This document shows positions 21,800 to 32,538 of a stretch of DNA of 64,000 nucleotides, piece after piece (within the stretch, counting starts at the first letter, position 1; each line of letters starts with the position of its first letter). The DNA is from Meghimatium bilineatum. Its lineage: Eukaryota; Mollusca; Gastropoda; Stylommatophora; Philomycidae. The notes under the pieces are model-generated. The model was not told where the DNA came from. It saw only the letters and a program-made list of their open reading frames with translations, and ran no database searches. The position numbers and the translations under genes were made by a program. The stretch lies in contig CM067298.1 of NCBI GenBank assembly GCA_034231615.1, positions 60,728,387 to 60,792,386 of the forward strand, given 5' to 3'.

Positions 21800-22650
21800 A
21801 TGTGAATACATGTTTTATGGTGAATATTTGTTGTGAATACAGAGGGCCGTGAATACATGTTTTTATGGTGAATAATCGTTGTGAATACAGAGCGCTGTGA
21901 ATACATGTTTGTATGGTGAATATTCGTTGTGAATACAGAGCGCTGTGAATACATGTTTTTATGGTGAATATTCGTTGTGAATACAGAGCGCTGTGAATAC
22001 ATGTTTTTATGGTGAATATTCGTTGTGAATACAGAGCGCTGTGAATACATGCTTTTATGGTGAATATTCGTTGTGAATACAGAGCGCTGTGAATACATGT
22101 TTTTATGGTGAATATTTGTTGTGAATACAGAGCGCTGTGAATACATGTTTTTATGGTGAATATTCGTTGTGAATACAGAGCGCTGTGTATACATGTTTTT
22201 ATGGTAAATATTCGTTGTGAATACAGAGCGCTGTGAATACATGTTTTTATGGTGAATATTCGTTGTGAATACAGAGCGCTGTGAATACATGTTTTTATGG
22301 TGAATATTTGTTGTGAACACAGAGCGCTGTGAATACATGTTATTATGGTGAATATTCGTTGTGAATACAGAGCGCTGTGAATACATGTTTTTATGGTGAA
22401 TATTCGTTGTGAATACAGAGCGCTGTGAATACATGTTTTTATGGTGAATATTCGTTGTGAATACAGAGCGCTGTGAATACATGGTTTATGGTGAATATTC
22501 GTTGTGAATACAGAGCGCTGTTAATACATGTTATAATGGGGAATATTCGTTGTCAATACATGTTATTATGGTGAATATTCGATGTGAATACGTTATTATG
22601 GTGAATATTCGATGTGAATACGATATTATGGTGAATATTCGTTGTGAATG
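21800..22650. repeat. 48-bp minisatellite
   Basis: About 15 head-to-tail units of 48 bp containing 'gtgaatacatgtttttatgg', 'tgaatattcgttgtgaatac' and 'agagcgct'. The last part (22550-22650) degenerates into about 30-bp sub-units ('ttatggtgaatattcgatgt'). Because 48 is divisible by 3, the minus strand has a 236-residue open frame (21772-22482) of 16-residue repeats (MYSQRSVFTTNIHHKN). No signal peptide, splice sites or non-repetitive protein part accompany it, so I treat the frame as a by-product of the repeat. Confidence 0.95.
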
Positions 22651-22914
22651 TGTGAAAAAAGTCTACCTTTACAAGTTTTTCTCTTCATCAAGGTGTATGA
22701 TATGTATTTATCCCACAAGTCCCCAGGAAACCTGATCGAATTGATGTTTCCACTTTTACAGAAGACAATTGATCAGCGACCTCATTTTATATAATCAAAG
22801 TGATTCTGTTACATTTAAAACACGTTTTAGCAGGACTACAGAAAACACATACATATAAAATAAAGTCTTCAGTATAGTAAAAGTGAAGTAAAGTTTCTCT
22901 CTTCTACGTCAAAG

Positions 22915-23158
22915 AGGCGTGTTGGAGAATGTAGTTTTAGGCCCTTATTTTTCATTCCCCCACTGCATACCTAGGGTTGATGTAGTTAGCATCATGCCCG
23001 CCGTCTTCACTTTTCCAGGAAATATGTTATCCATTTCCTTTGAATGGCTTGCCGTGGTAAAAATCAAAACATCTCCACTTGAACTATAAATTGAGCTGTC
23101 AACATCCGACTAGGAAACTAGTTGACTAAAGACTAAACTACCGAGGCCCCTAATATAA
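22915..23158 (-). repeat. tRNA-derived SINE-D (candidate)
   Basis: The minus strand starts 'ggggcctcggtagtttagtc' (A-box-like) with 'tatagttcaagtgg' about 55 nt further on (B-box-like GTTCAA). The body 'gcaagccattcaaaggaaat' resembles conserved SINE bodies. Only one copy is in the window. Confidence 0.55.
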
Positions 23159-23159
23159 C

Positions 23160-25565
23160 AAATTTACTTTAATTGTAACTTACGCCACATGCACTTACAT
23201 TTTAATGCAATGGTTGAAATAACTTATTAGCAAGCTTCAAAATTCGCGGTTGAATTTTATTTAATACCAGTCTCATGGCATATTCATTACTTAATGTTTC
23301 TTGATTTAGTTTTCAAATGAAGAAGCGTAAGAAATTCACTTTCAAATAGACGTTTAAACATATAAGAGTGAAAGGTGAATGAAAATTGCTTAAATTTTTT
23401 AAATTAAAATTAGTTTCTGTTTCAACCAAAGACTCGACAGAAAACCCTTAACGCCCTCATACGTGCTTGCGATCCGTGGTTTTGGAACCCGTACTTTATA
23501 TTGTCAATGTATATGGCGCAATCGTTTCATATAAAGTAATAATACACATGTATGCATATCATCCACTGATACGTGAGTCCAGTTCAGTGACAGTAAGTAA
23601 AGCCACAGCCATTTCCGAATTATAAGACCTGCAAACAATCTCACTTTCTTTGGCAGATCTAGACTTTGCATGGTCACTATGTGACATCTCCTGTCACCAG
23701 ACATTGAAAAGCACGGAGAAGCTGCATCAGTCAAAGTGAGTTACGCAGTCCGCAAAATCTAGACTATAATCTTAAGTAAAATATAAATTCCAATGAAACT
23801 GATGCTGTAAAAATTATCATTGTTTACTTGCATCATTGCTTTATAATGATTAATAGGCCGACTTTTAAATTAAAACTTCACTTAAGTGTGTACTTGGTTC
23901 CATAAAGTCTGCATTTATGCATATGTTACTTCCCAGGACTGCGTTAATTTTATAATTTAAGTAAAATATTCTTCCATCACCCCATTTTTCTCTTTCCCTG
24001 TAACTTCCAGACAACTGAATATCTTTCTTCGGCGCAGCATAATTGCATGATGTTCCACTCAATCCATCTTCAATTTCCCTCTAATTTCCTGCAGTACTGG
24101 CCAGTGTCTTGCTCTCTTAAATTCGCATTATTACTACTTCTATTTGTATTTTACGATAACTTCGAGTCGCCACATAGCGAGTGTGCTACTGAGAATATTA
24201 TAAAGTAATATAATTATTTCTTTACAGTTAGCTATCTCAGATTCCTCTCAATGCGCTCGGTATTTCATCCAGGTCGTATTATCTAATATTTATAGCTAAT
24301 CTATACATCTAGGGAATATCCCACCACTCGCAACCCCGTGGAGTTACATTTTAAACGGTCATGTTCACCTTACAGCTTCATTTAATATATTTGCATCAAG
24401 CGATCGTTAACGGTAGTAAATATCAATGTTACGATTGAAAAACTCTTATATATTTCCTCTTACGTCTTCTAAACGTTGATCTATCCATGAATGACCTATC
24501 CATGAATGCAGATGAATTTTAACGATTTGTCTTTCTTCATTGAATCCAATTTACATAACTTTTTGCTTCATTTGTCAACATTCGTAAATTGTTTAGAAAT
24601 AGATGTTCTAGTATTAGACAAAGTGTTTCCGTAATGTCTCAAGTTACTCGCTCGACCCGTTGACCTGTAGGAAGATTAAGCTTATCATTATTCAGGTTTA
24701 GTATTTTCCTATTTTCTCTGTTTCTAGTTAGTATGAATCTGTAGCTTGGGAGTTGTGGGCGTCTCCGAAACCCATAGCACGGGGTTAAATTTCAGCTGAT
24801 GTCAGTTAGGCATCCGGAACTTTCGGAAAATAATGGCCAACAACTTAAAGTCAAAGATGTTGGTGTTGATTGTAACGTCTGGAACAGCATATGTAAGCAA
24901 CTGTTTACATGATTTTTGTATCGCTCACATTTAATTCCTTCTCAAACTCCATGCCAGTTAAAGCTGTAGTCGGGAGTACGGATTGTGTTGTGTTCCAATC
25001 CACAAACGTCGCGTTATATTTATCATGTAGTCCGACAGACATAATTTTTGCATCGTATTTCTGGGTCACTGTGACCTTTGACGGGATGAAGTATCCAACA
25101 CAGCGTGTCCCCTTCCTTTGTTACCTCTAGCGACACGCATGCACGCTCACAATTTTACTGTTCTTTGATCCTGTTTCGTGTCCCCCTTCAAACCACAGTA
25201 TAATAATCCATTCAATGTGCTCATTTATTTCGGTCTGTCCACACCTTCTATAACTGTACCACACAAATTATATTAACGTATATATTTCCCTAACTTTCCC
25301 CATATCATTGCCTGTTTAGTAATTAGCTTTTTATACGTTATATTTTCATCAGTAAACACAGACATAATTCAGATATATGATTACTTCACCGCTATTCCTA
25401 ATATTGCTAATATGCCAGTATTACGGTAATATATATGTATACACGTTTTTTGTATGTGTGTCTGGTTGATTGATTCTTCATCATTACATAACGAATAACC
25501 TCCTCCACATTGACATCCATGGAATAGATGAATGACAACAAATGATACGTTGTTATTCTTTATTT
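23160..25565. other. Gene-free stretch
   Basis: The longest stretch without a recognisable element, 2.4 kb of AT-rich DNA. Open frames at 23504-23734 (minus), 23865-24062 (minus) and 24909-25130 (plus) are short and match nothing I know. The second has ordinary composition (GSYREREKWGDGRIFYLNYK) and could be an exon, but I see no supporting splice pattern. Confidence 0.4.
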
Positions 25566-25568
25566 TAT

Positions 25569-25580
25569 GAGATTATTCTC
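25569..25580. repeat. LINE-H copy 1 TSD, 3' side
   Basis: GAGATTATTCTC, identical to 30314-30325. The 12-bp duplication frames the whole of LINE-H copy 1, including its nested insertions. Confidence 0.9.
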
Positions 25581-25648
25581 TTCTTCTTCTTCTTTCGTTC
25601 ACTTGAAACATGTCTATATCTGTAATTCTGTCTCCTTAATAAAACTCA

Positions 25649-26312
25649 ATAGAAGGTGGTAAGTAACCCATAGCACTTATTAATGCCGCAGGGGTGTGAG
25701 ATGTTAGCGATCTCACATTTCACAGGCTCTGCAAATGAGGGCGGTAGCCATCTCCTCTCACTCGCAGTCTTTACTTCCCGGATTAATCCGGTACCCATTT
25801 AAGGCTGGGTCGACCTGGGAGCCGTTGCGATCTGAAAACATTTCCGCCTCAGCTGGGGAATGAACCCAGGACCACTCATATGCGAAGCCAGTGCGCTAAC
25901 CACTGCGCTAACGCGGCTCCCAAGTAAAATATGAAGGTGGTACTGCTAGTAGAACATAATGGAAAATAATACTCACGTGTAGACAGGTAATGAAGTCCTA
26001 CTGAATGACGACTAAAAACACTTCACACTATCACTAACGGAAGATAGACCATGTATCTTACTACCACATTTCACTCGGATACGCATTCATTTTTACTTGT
26101 GGTTTTTTTTATGTTTGTATGTTATGTCCGTATCTTGAAAAAGGCCTATTGGTCAGAAACGTCGACTTTGTCCTGTGTATTGTCATCTGTAGATTATATT
26201 ATGTGTTTTGTTTTGTTATATGTACCATATTTACATCCGTTAGTGATAGTGTGTAGTGTTTTTAGTCGTCATTCAGTAGGACTTCATTACCTGTCTTACA
26301 CGTGAGTATTAT
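25649..26312. mobile_element. Foldback element nested in LINE-H copy 1
   Basis: Flanked by TTAATAAAACTCA (25636-25648) and TTAATAAAACTTA (26313-26325), a 13-bp target duplication of LINE-H sequence. Copy 2 has this target only once. The insert has inverted arms of about 78 bp at 25964-26041 and 26236-26312, nearly identical, with one indel. The centre is about 190 bp and contains 'ggcctattggtcagaaacgtcg' at 26145-26165, a hammerhead-like relic. The left part was later hit by SINE-A. No transposase is encoded. A Penelope-like origin is possible but unproven. Confidence 0.8.
25662..25932 (-). repeat. tRNA-derived SINE-A, copy 1
   Basis: The minus strand starts GGGAGCCG, followed by A box 'tagcgcagtggttagcgc' and B box 'ctgggttcattccccag'. 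The latter is a perfect T-arm, with stem CTGGG/CCCAG and a 7-nt loop. CGGCTCCC, pairing with the 5' end like an acceptor stem, appears about 30 nt after the T-arm. A tRNA-unrelated body follows, ending in 'atgggttactt'. GAAGGTGGTA at 25652-25661 and 25933-25942 is the likely TSD. It sits inside the foldback insertion. Confidence 0.88.
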
Positions 26313-27745
26313 TTAATAAAACTTACTGTCTTTTGTAGTTCATACAGTGTCCCATAGAGTTTTGATTTCAGTGTTGTTTCCTCTGGCCAATATTTCTGCC
26401 TCAGCGTTTCATGCTCAGAACACTCTTGAAGTATATGTTTGCCACTCTGTGCTGCCTGTCCACATGTACACATGGCCGTGTTGCCAATCTTGAACTTTGT
26501 ATACATGTGACTGCGGAGTCGGTTGTGTCCTGTTCTGAGACGTAGAATTATAACTTGTTCTGGTCTGTTCATAATATGATAGTCATCTTGTGTTGGTGTT
26601 TGTGGCTTTCTTATTGACTTGATCATCTGTTTTTTCTGATGGTAGGTGATTGGTATATCTGGTTGGTCTTCGGCAGCACCTTCCTTAGCCAGTTGGTCTG
26701 CTTTTTCATTTCCTTGTATTCCACAGTGAGTGGGTATCCACTGCATGGTTACCCTATACTGGTAAGACAATTCGCTAAGTAGTTTTTTCAAGTCTGTTAG
26801 TTTTCCAGACTGGAGAGCTTGAAGCACTGACCTTTCATCTGTCAGGAATACCACAGGCTGTAGGTCAGAGTTGGAGTTCAGCAGTTTTTTAGCTGCAACA
26901 CTAATTGCCTGGATTTCTGCATCATAATTATTGCAGAATTTTCCTGTCGGTGTTCTGATTGTATCTCTTGGCTTGTGTGGATATTCTATATATACACCTG
27001 CACCTCCATTCTTCACGGCATTCTGTGCTGACCCATCTGTGTATAATCTGACCCATATATCTTGTGGATATTCCTCATTCAGGAAACTGAGGGTGACTGT
27101 CCTTCGCTGCACACTGTTCTGTTCGTCCTCGCTTAGTATTCCTTTCACATGGGTCTGAATGTATATTGACATTCCATGTCTTTCACTCCACGGGGTTTGT
27201 TCTGGTACATTCCTTAAGGGGCTGTCAACTTCAGGTAGGTCTGTAAGTTGTCTGCGGAGTCGTTTAGCTTGATGGATAAAGCTGCTTCTTTTCAGTCGTC
27301 CCATTGCTAGATTTTGGAATCTTTCCTTCATTGGATGACTTGGCATACACTGAAACTTTTCTGCCTGAATTAGTACTTTTGTGTCTCTGCGTTCGCCAAG
27401 TGTTTGCGTTCTTCCCATTTTCTGCATCTCTGCTATGGGTGTTGATTTCATTGCTCCCAACATTATTCTAAGTGCCTGGTTTTGCACTTTATATTGATCT
27501 TGTAATGTGGTGTTTGATGCAGGACACCACGCAGCTGAACCATATTCCAGGTGTGGTCTTATGCCTTGCTGGTAAACTTTACTGAGTATATTTCCACTGG
27601 CTCCCCATGTGGTTCCACTTAGTTTTCTCAGGATAGCTAACTTCCTCCTGGCTTTTGTTGTTGCTTTGTTTATGTGCTGCTTCCATGTCAGTTTATCATC
27701 AAAAGTAACTCCGAGGTATGTGGGGGGTTGTTTGTCTTCTTTCAA
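26309..27745 (-). pseudogene. LINE-H copy 1: RT thumb, RNase H, zinc knuckle
   Basis: Open frame of 478 residues. It begins with the RT thumb (PTYLGVTFDDKLTWKQHINK) and the connection region (RPHLEYGSAAWCPASNTTLQ). RNase H has all expected acidic positions: YTDGSAQNAV, NYDAEIQAIS, FLTDERSVLQ, and WIPTHCGIQGNEKADQLAKE. The zinc knuckle C-x-C-x8-H-x4-C follows (CTCGQAAQSGKHILQEC). It is separated from the upstream RT by a frame change in a C-run near 27725. The last residues are lost to the nested insertion: copy 2 ends ETELQI whereas this copy stops at SFIK. Confidence 0.93.
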
Positions 27746-27809
27746 GAGCTCTCCATCTATTTTGATATGACCGCTTTTGTTTTGGTGAGAGGGTAAAGAG
27801 TGTAGTGCT

Positions 27810-28660
27810 TCACTTATCTGTGTTAATGCTGACGTACCATCTATTAGCCCATAAGGTTAGGGCATCGATAGCTCTTTGTATTTGTTTAGTGGCCACTGTC
27901 GCATGTTCTTCCGCGCACCAGATCACCAGGTCGTCAGCATACATTGCCACTTTGATCCCGTGTGGTAGTTCAGCAACTAGATCATTGATGTAAACCAAGA
28001 AAAGTGTGGATGACAGGACTCCTCCCTGGGGGACTCCATGACGTAGTAGAACTTTCTTGCTCTTGCGACCATCTAATTGTATCCTGGCTCTTCTATTATG
28101 CAGGTATGCTTTTACCCATTTGTACATTCTTGAGGTAACTCTGCAATTTCGCAATTTCTTTAGGAGCCCTTCTTTCCAGACCTTATCAAATGCTTTTCTG
28201 AGGTCTATCCATGCTGCTAGTACCAGTTCTTTTCTTGGAAGGCATCCTCAATCTCTTGGGAGAGGTAGGTTGCCTGATCTTCAGTAGAGTAGCACTGTCT
28301 GAAACCTGCTTGCTGTGATACCAGAAGGTTTTCACTTTCAAGGTACCACTGCATCCTAAGATTGATAATGCGTTCCATTGTTTTGCATAGACAGCTTGTG
28401 AGGCTGATGGGCCTGTAGTTGGAGACTGTGTTGCCATCTTTTCCTGATTTGAGGAGTGGTTTCATTATTGCTTCTCTCCACGCCTGTGGTACATTACCTG
28501 TGGACCAGGTTGTGTTAAAGATCTGCAGTAGCTTTGCTCTTGTTGCAATTCCCAGGTTTCTAATCATTTCATTGGACACTCCATCAGCTCCAGGGGACTT
28601 TTTAATTTTTAATTTAGATATTGCATGCTCCAGTTCTCTCATTGTGATTGGTGCCTCCAT
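27810..28660 (-). pseudogene. LINE-H copy 1: RT palm and fingers
   Basis: Two frames. 28660-28217 has KIKKSPGADGVSNEMIRNLG, NYRPISLTSCLCKTMERIIN and QQAGFRQCYSTEDQATYLSQ. 28154-27810 has RHGVPQGGVLSSTLFLVYIN and VAMYADDLVIWCAEE with the catalytic YADD. Between them a single A is missing relative to copy 2 (the AAGAAACTGG region near 28217), which shifts the frame across the D-x-x-KAFD motif. A TGA replaces a cysteine codon just after SINTDK. Confidence 0.92.
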
Positions 28661-29290
28661 GACTTCATGTATAGGTTCGCCTTGTCCAATGTTTTGCTGG
28701 TTCTCTCGAACCTCCTGTTATTTGTCTTGGCTGACTTTGATGTTATTGTCTTCTGCAAAGGAATCTGCAAAGTAATCAGCTGCATGTTTACCTGTTAAAA
28801 TGCATATATCTTTATAAAGTGTGATCCTGGTATTTCTCCCTGTACCTTCATCATTTAGTTGTTTTACAAGTTTCCATAATTTCCTAGTATCTCTTTCTAG
28901 GTTCAGCGACTCTGTTTTTTCTTTCCAGCTACTCCGTCTGGCTTGTAACTTGGCTCTTTGAAATTTAGCCTTTGTTTGCTGATATTTGTTGTGATTTTCT
29001 TGGCTATGTCTGTTCTCAGCCTGCTGTCTAGATGTTTCTATCTATTTTTGCAGCTTTTCCAGTTCATCATTCCAGTAGGGTTTGTAGTTTTTGCGTGCCC
29101 CCGTGGGTATGGTTTTACTAGCAGCATGTAGTATACATCTATTAAATTCACTCACTGCTCTATTGATGTCTTTGTCCAAGTTCATGTCCTTAGCTAGAAC
29201 ACTGGTTAAATGCTGGTACATTTTAAAGTCTGCCCTTTTATAGTTCCACCTAGTGAGCATGCTGCTGTCCTTGGTAAATTCATTGTGGAT

Positions 29291-30145
29291 TTACAGAAAT
29301 ACTGGTCTGTGGTCACTACCCCCAAGCTGCTTTCCAACGACACGTGTGATGTTCCATTCCAGGTCTGGTGAATGGAATGCCAGATCTGGTGTAGAGGTGG
29401 TGTGCCATGCTCTCGAGTAGAAGGTTGGTGAGTCTGCTGGCTGGTTAATAAGGATGAGATTATTTTCATCCTGCCAGCTCTCAAGTTCCTCACCTCTCTT
29501 GTCGATATGATCATAGCCCCAGCTCTGAGAGTGGCTGTTGAAGTCACCACACACCATAAGTCTCTCTTTATCTGGAATTGTGTCTAGTGCCAATGGTTTA
29601 TCATTTGGGCAGTAGTAGTTCAGGAGATGGAATTCTGCACTGTCTGTTTTTAGGTGGAGCATCTGGTGTTCTGCCCCTTCCATATATACTTCCAGCTGAC
29701 ATGCGCTGATATTGTTTTTAACAAGTGTCAGAATTCCACCCTTTCGACTGTCCTTTCGGTCAGATCGGTAGCACTGGTAGCCTCTGATTTTGAAGGCTAT
29801 GTCGCTGCTGAGGTGTGTTTCTTGGATACAGCATATATTAACTTGTTCTTCACTGAGGACATTTTCAAGTTCCAATTTTTTGCTGTATCCATCTCTTTTA
29901 CTTTTGACACCCTCAGCATTCCAGTGCATTATTTTTATTGGTCGTTTAAAGTTTGTTTGGCCAGTAGCTCTATTCCCTTGCCTCCTGGCTCCTCGAGGCA
30001 ATTGAGAAGGACTTTCAGTAACTGAGGTTGGGCCCTTTCGAGGTATAGGGCCCGGCACTGTCCCTGCCTGAACGTCCGCCACAGGGCAGATACCATAACT
30101 TTTTATAGATACAGACATGTTTCCATTGTGTTTTGTGCGTGGCAT
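29291..30145 (-). pseudogene. LINE-H copy 1: endonuclease domain
   Basis: Starts at ATG (30145) with MPRTKHNGNMSV. A 75-residue basic, proline-rich leader precedes the apurinic-like endonuclease: IMHWNAEGV, CCIQETHLSSD, LMVCGDFNSHSQSWGYD, STPDLAFHSP and GGSDHRPVFL. The catalytic N, E, D-N, D and D-H residues are all visible. The enzyme would nick the target to prime reverse transcription. The frame ends at a TAA directly after HRPVFL, where copy 2 has GAA, so this is a nonsense change. The EN-RT linker continues below it with further stops (for example near 29042 and 28720). Confidence 0.93.
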
Positions 30146-30239
30146 CCTGATTATCTGTGCGTCTTTTGGCTGTATGCCTCCATCTTCAGCACTCTGCTTA
30201 CTTGGGCAGGACTATGGTCCTGCTCGAATGGGAATGCCC

Positions 30240-30314
30240 GACCAGTCTTAGTTTCCAGCCCCTGATGGCTGAACTAAGCCCCATCACCACTGCACGGTGC
30301 TGGCCTTGATGGAG
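30240..30314 (-). ncRNA. HDV-like self-cleaving ribozyme, LINE-H copy 1
   Basis: Folds like the copy at 32539. P1 is (C)UCCAUC with GAUGGGG, P2 GGCCAG with CUGGUC, P3 ACC with GGU closing the 7-nt loop GUGCAGU. P1.1 is AG with CU and P4 is CAGCC with GGCUG. J4/2 contains CUAA, matching the CNRA signature whose C is the catalytic base. Loop 3 differs from copy 2 while the stems are kept. The predicted cleavage site falls at the TSD border. Confidence 0.75.
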
Positions 30315-30325
30315 AGATTATTCTC
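30314..30325. repeat. LINE-H copy 1 TSD, 5' side
   Basis: GAGATTATTCTC, partner of 25569-25580. Confidence 0.9.
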
Positions 30326-30689
30326 AAACTCCAGCTAGTTATTATGTACTCAGTACAAAGACATGTCTAGCGATGAGACAAACGATATATGCGCGTGTTC
30401 ATCCGACACATCAAACTTAAGCATACTATTAAGGGATAATTGTTGTCCTTCCATGATATAACTGCAAACATATACAGAACTCTTCAACAGGAAAGTATAC
30501 AGTGTCAACAATTTATTTTAATGGAATGAGATAATCACACGCTTATTCCTTCTTAGTAGCATCTTCTTAAATTCATGATATGTTATAGTACAACTATTCG
30601 TTGTCCTTTTTTGTAACCACGGCTAAACTCTAGCAGTAAGTGGTTATATGATACATGTTAAATGATCGTGTTAGTTGCCAGTTTTTGTG

Positions 30690-31095
30690 GGTCTGCATGT
30701 TCATATGTGGGTCTGCATGTTCATATGTTTGTAGCATATGTGGGTGTGCGTGTTTTTATGTTTGTAGCATATGTGGGCGTGCGTGTTTTTATGTTTGTAG
30801 CATATGTGGGCGTGCGTGTTTTTATGTTTGTAGCATATGTGGGCGTGCGTGTTTTTATGTTTGTAGCATATGTGGGCGTGCGTGTTTTTATGTTTGTAGC
30901 ATATGTGGGCGTGCGTGTTTTTATGTTTGTAGCATATGTGGGTGTGCAAGTTCTTATGTTTGTAGCATGAGTGTGTGCAAGTTCTTGTGTTTATAGCATA
31001 TGTGGGTGTAAAAGTCCTTATGTTTGTAGCATATGTGGTTGTGTAAGTTCTTATGTTTGTAGCATATGTGGGTGTACATGTTCTTATGTTTATAG
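30690..31095. repeat. 33-bp minisatellite
   Basis: About 12 units of 33 bp ('gtttttatgtttgtagcata' plus 'tgtgggcgtgc'). The central units are almost identical and the right third is diverged. Since 33 is a multiple of 3, long frames exist in several phases on both strands (30655-30996 and 30662-30970 plus, 30701-31138 minus). These are artefacts of the repeat. Confidence 0.95.
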
Positions 31096-31099
31096 CAGA

Positions 31100-32205
31100 A
31101 ACCTGCGACCGTGTCTGGCATGATGTTCTCTGACACATACTAAAACAATTTAGTTTTCATACCACGAACATAGACATTGTTGAAGCACATTGAGGAAACG
31201 CAAGTAGTACTGTCTTATCAAAAACTAGCTGTAAGACCCGAGAGTTGCCGTAGAGAAAAAATATAAATGTATGAGTTTTATTATTCATGCATTCAAATTT
31301 ATAATAAAAAGAGAAGAGTGATAAGAACTATTGTCAGCGCTTGACATCAGGTGCAACAGTTAAAGAAATACAATTTTGTGTCTGTCTAGTTGTAAGTCAC
31401 TTAAGGACGCTGAGATCCATACCCAAATAAGTTGACGGCCAAAGGATTTTCAAAATATTAATGTACATAGTTATCACAAAGATAGTTCTTGTGTTCTTAA
31501 GAAAAAGGTGAACATACGGTATTTACTAATCAAAATAAAACTAGCCCATAATTTGGGCTTTAATCCCGCCCTTCCCCTTTTTTGTATCTCATTGACACAC
31601 ACCCACAACAATTACTGCATAGACACAGTTTCAATGCATTACTTCAAAAACAGTTCGTTTTAAAATTTTCATATTTTAGTCTTGCCTTTTAAACAACTGC
31701 AATGTTTCCATAGAAATAATTCATTTCTCCACAGTTCAATTACGTAGACACAAAGATCTGAGTTATACGTTCCAGATTCAATACGATTTAATCCAAGACT
31801 CCGTACAACTAACCTCACAATAATAATTCTTTCTAGTTTAGCATTCAATGGAGTCATGAATCCATGTTCTGAAGAAAGCAATTCTTTCTCAATAATAGCT
31901 CTTCAAACCATTCACACATCGCCACTTATCTTGGCTGAGACTGACTCGTAGTCACTGGGGTATAATTTGCTGTACCAGCCAATGAAAAGCATGGAAAATG
32001 TTTGCGCGGCCCAGATAAAGGATGTTTGGGATCCGCGCGAATAATTGTTCTGGGAAAAAGAATTCAGTAAATGGCCAAGCGGAAAATAGATACTGGTTTT
32101 CTTTGAAAATGAGTGCAAATCACTGTTTATGGCTAGCAAATACAAAACTTGGAGTTATTAAGTTTAACTTCCGCTAATACATATGATATGTAGTAGCGAC
32201 TTTGA
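31100..32205. other. No gene recognised
   Basis: Mostly AT-rich. A locally GC-richer frame at 31912-32145 (minus; SFIWAAQTFSMLFIGWYSKL) is open for 77 codons and has one possible membrane segment, but I recognise no family and see no splice sites. Confidence 0.35.
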
Positions 32206-32209
32206 CTGG

Positions 32210-32538
32210 TATCTTTAGCAACAAATTGGCATTCACGTCAACACTTCAAAGACTAGGGTCATAAACTTTACTAACTGTAACTGTAAAATTACCCTCAACG
32301 TAGAAACAATTCGAATAGTTGATAAATGTTTCTATTGAGGAAGCCAAATTACAAGAGATGGACACACAACACAGGAGATTTCTATCAGAACTGCGTTGGC
32401 ATCAAGTGAGTTCAACCACCAAACAAACATCTTGAAATAAAAAGCAATAGGTAAATATACCACACTACGACTGTTCAACTCCAATGTGATATTCGTGTTT
32501 ACAAACGGTTGCGAACGTTGGAAAATGACAAAAACACC
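32210..32538 (+). pseudogene. Old LINE RT fragment, split by LINE-H copy 2 (left part)
   Basis: Frames read NWHSRQHFKD/IGIHVNTSKTRVINFTN (RT thumb), then GSQITRDGHTTQEISIRTAL and LRLFNSNVIFVFTNGCERW, and KMTKT at the breakpoint. They correspond to IGLKINTSKT, LGTNLALDGD, LKLFNSNIIPILSYGCESW and KATKAT of F2-A. The rest continues after 36597. Several stops make it older than LINE-H copy 2. Confidence 0.8.
32527..32538. repeat. LINE-H copy 2 TSD, 5' side
   Basis: GACAAAAACACC, identical to 36597-36608. Confidence 0.9.

Larger units (their letters stand above)
25581..30313 (-). mobile_element. LINE-H copy 1, full length, interrupted
   Basis: Non-LTR retrotransposon on the minus strand with a 12-bp TSD. 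5' to 3' it carries an HDV-like ribozyme (30314-30240), a short leader, an ATG at 30145, endonuclease, RT, RNase H and a zinc knuckle. After the nested insertion (25649-26312) come the last 3' nucleotides and a GAA-rich tail at 25581-25594. Without the insertion and its duplicated target it is about 4.06 kb, equal to copy 2. It has about four nonsense or frame changes in RT plus stops in the EN-RT linker, so it is dead. Sequence agreement with copy 2 is high, so both are fairly recent. Confidence 0.95.

Noticed and set aside
21772-22482. Long repetitive ORF as a real gene
   Set aside because: Explained by a 48-bp tandem unit that keeps frame; no start context, signal peptide, unique domain or splice sites.
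23865-24062. Host exon
   Set aside because: Ordinary composition but no recognised domain, homologous copy or convincing splice sites.
29654-30025. Plus-strand ORFs opposite the LINE-H endonuclease
   Set aside because: Antisense shadows of the minus-strand EN frame; the mirrored frames appear at 32828-33060 in copy 2.
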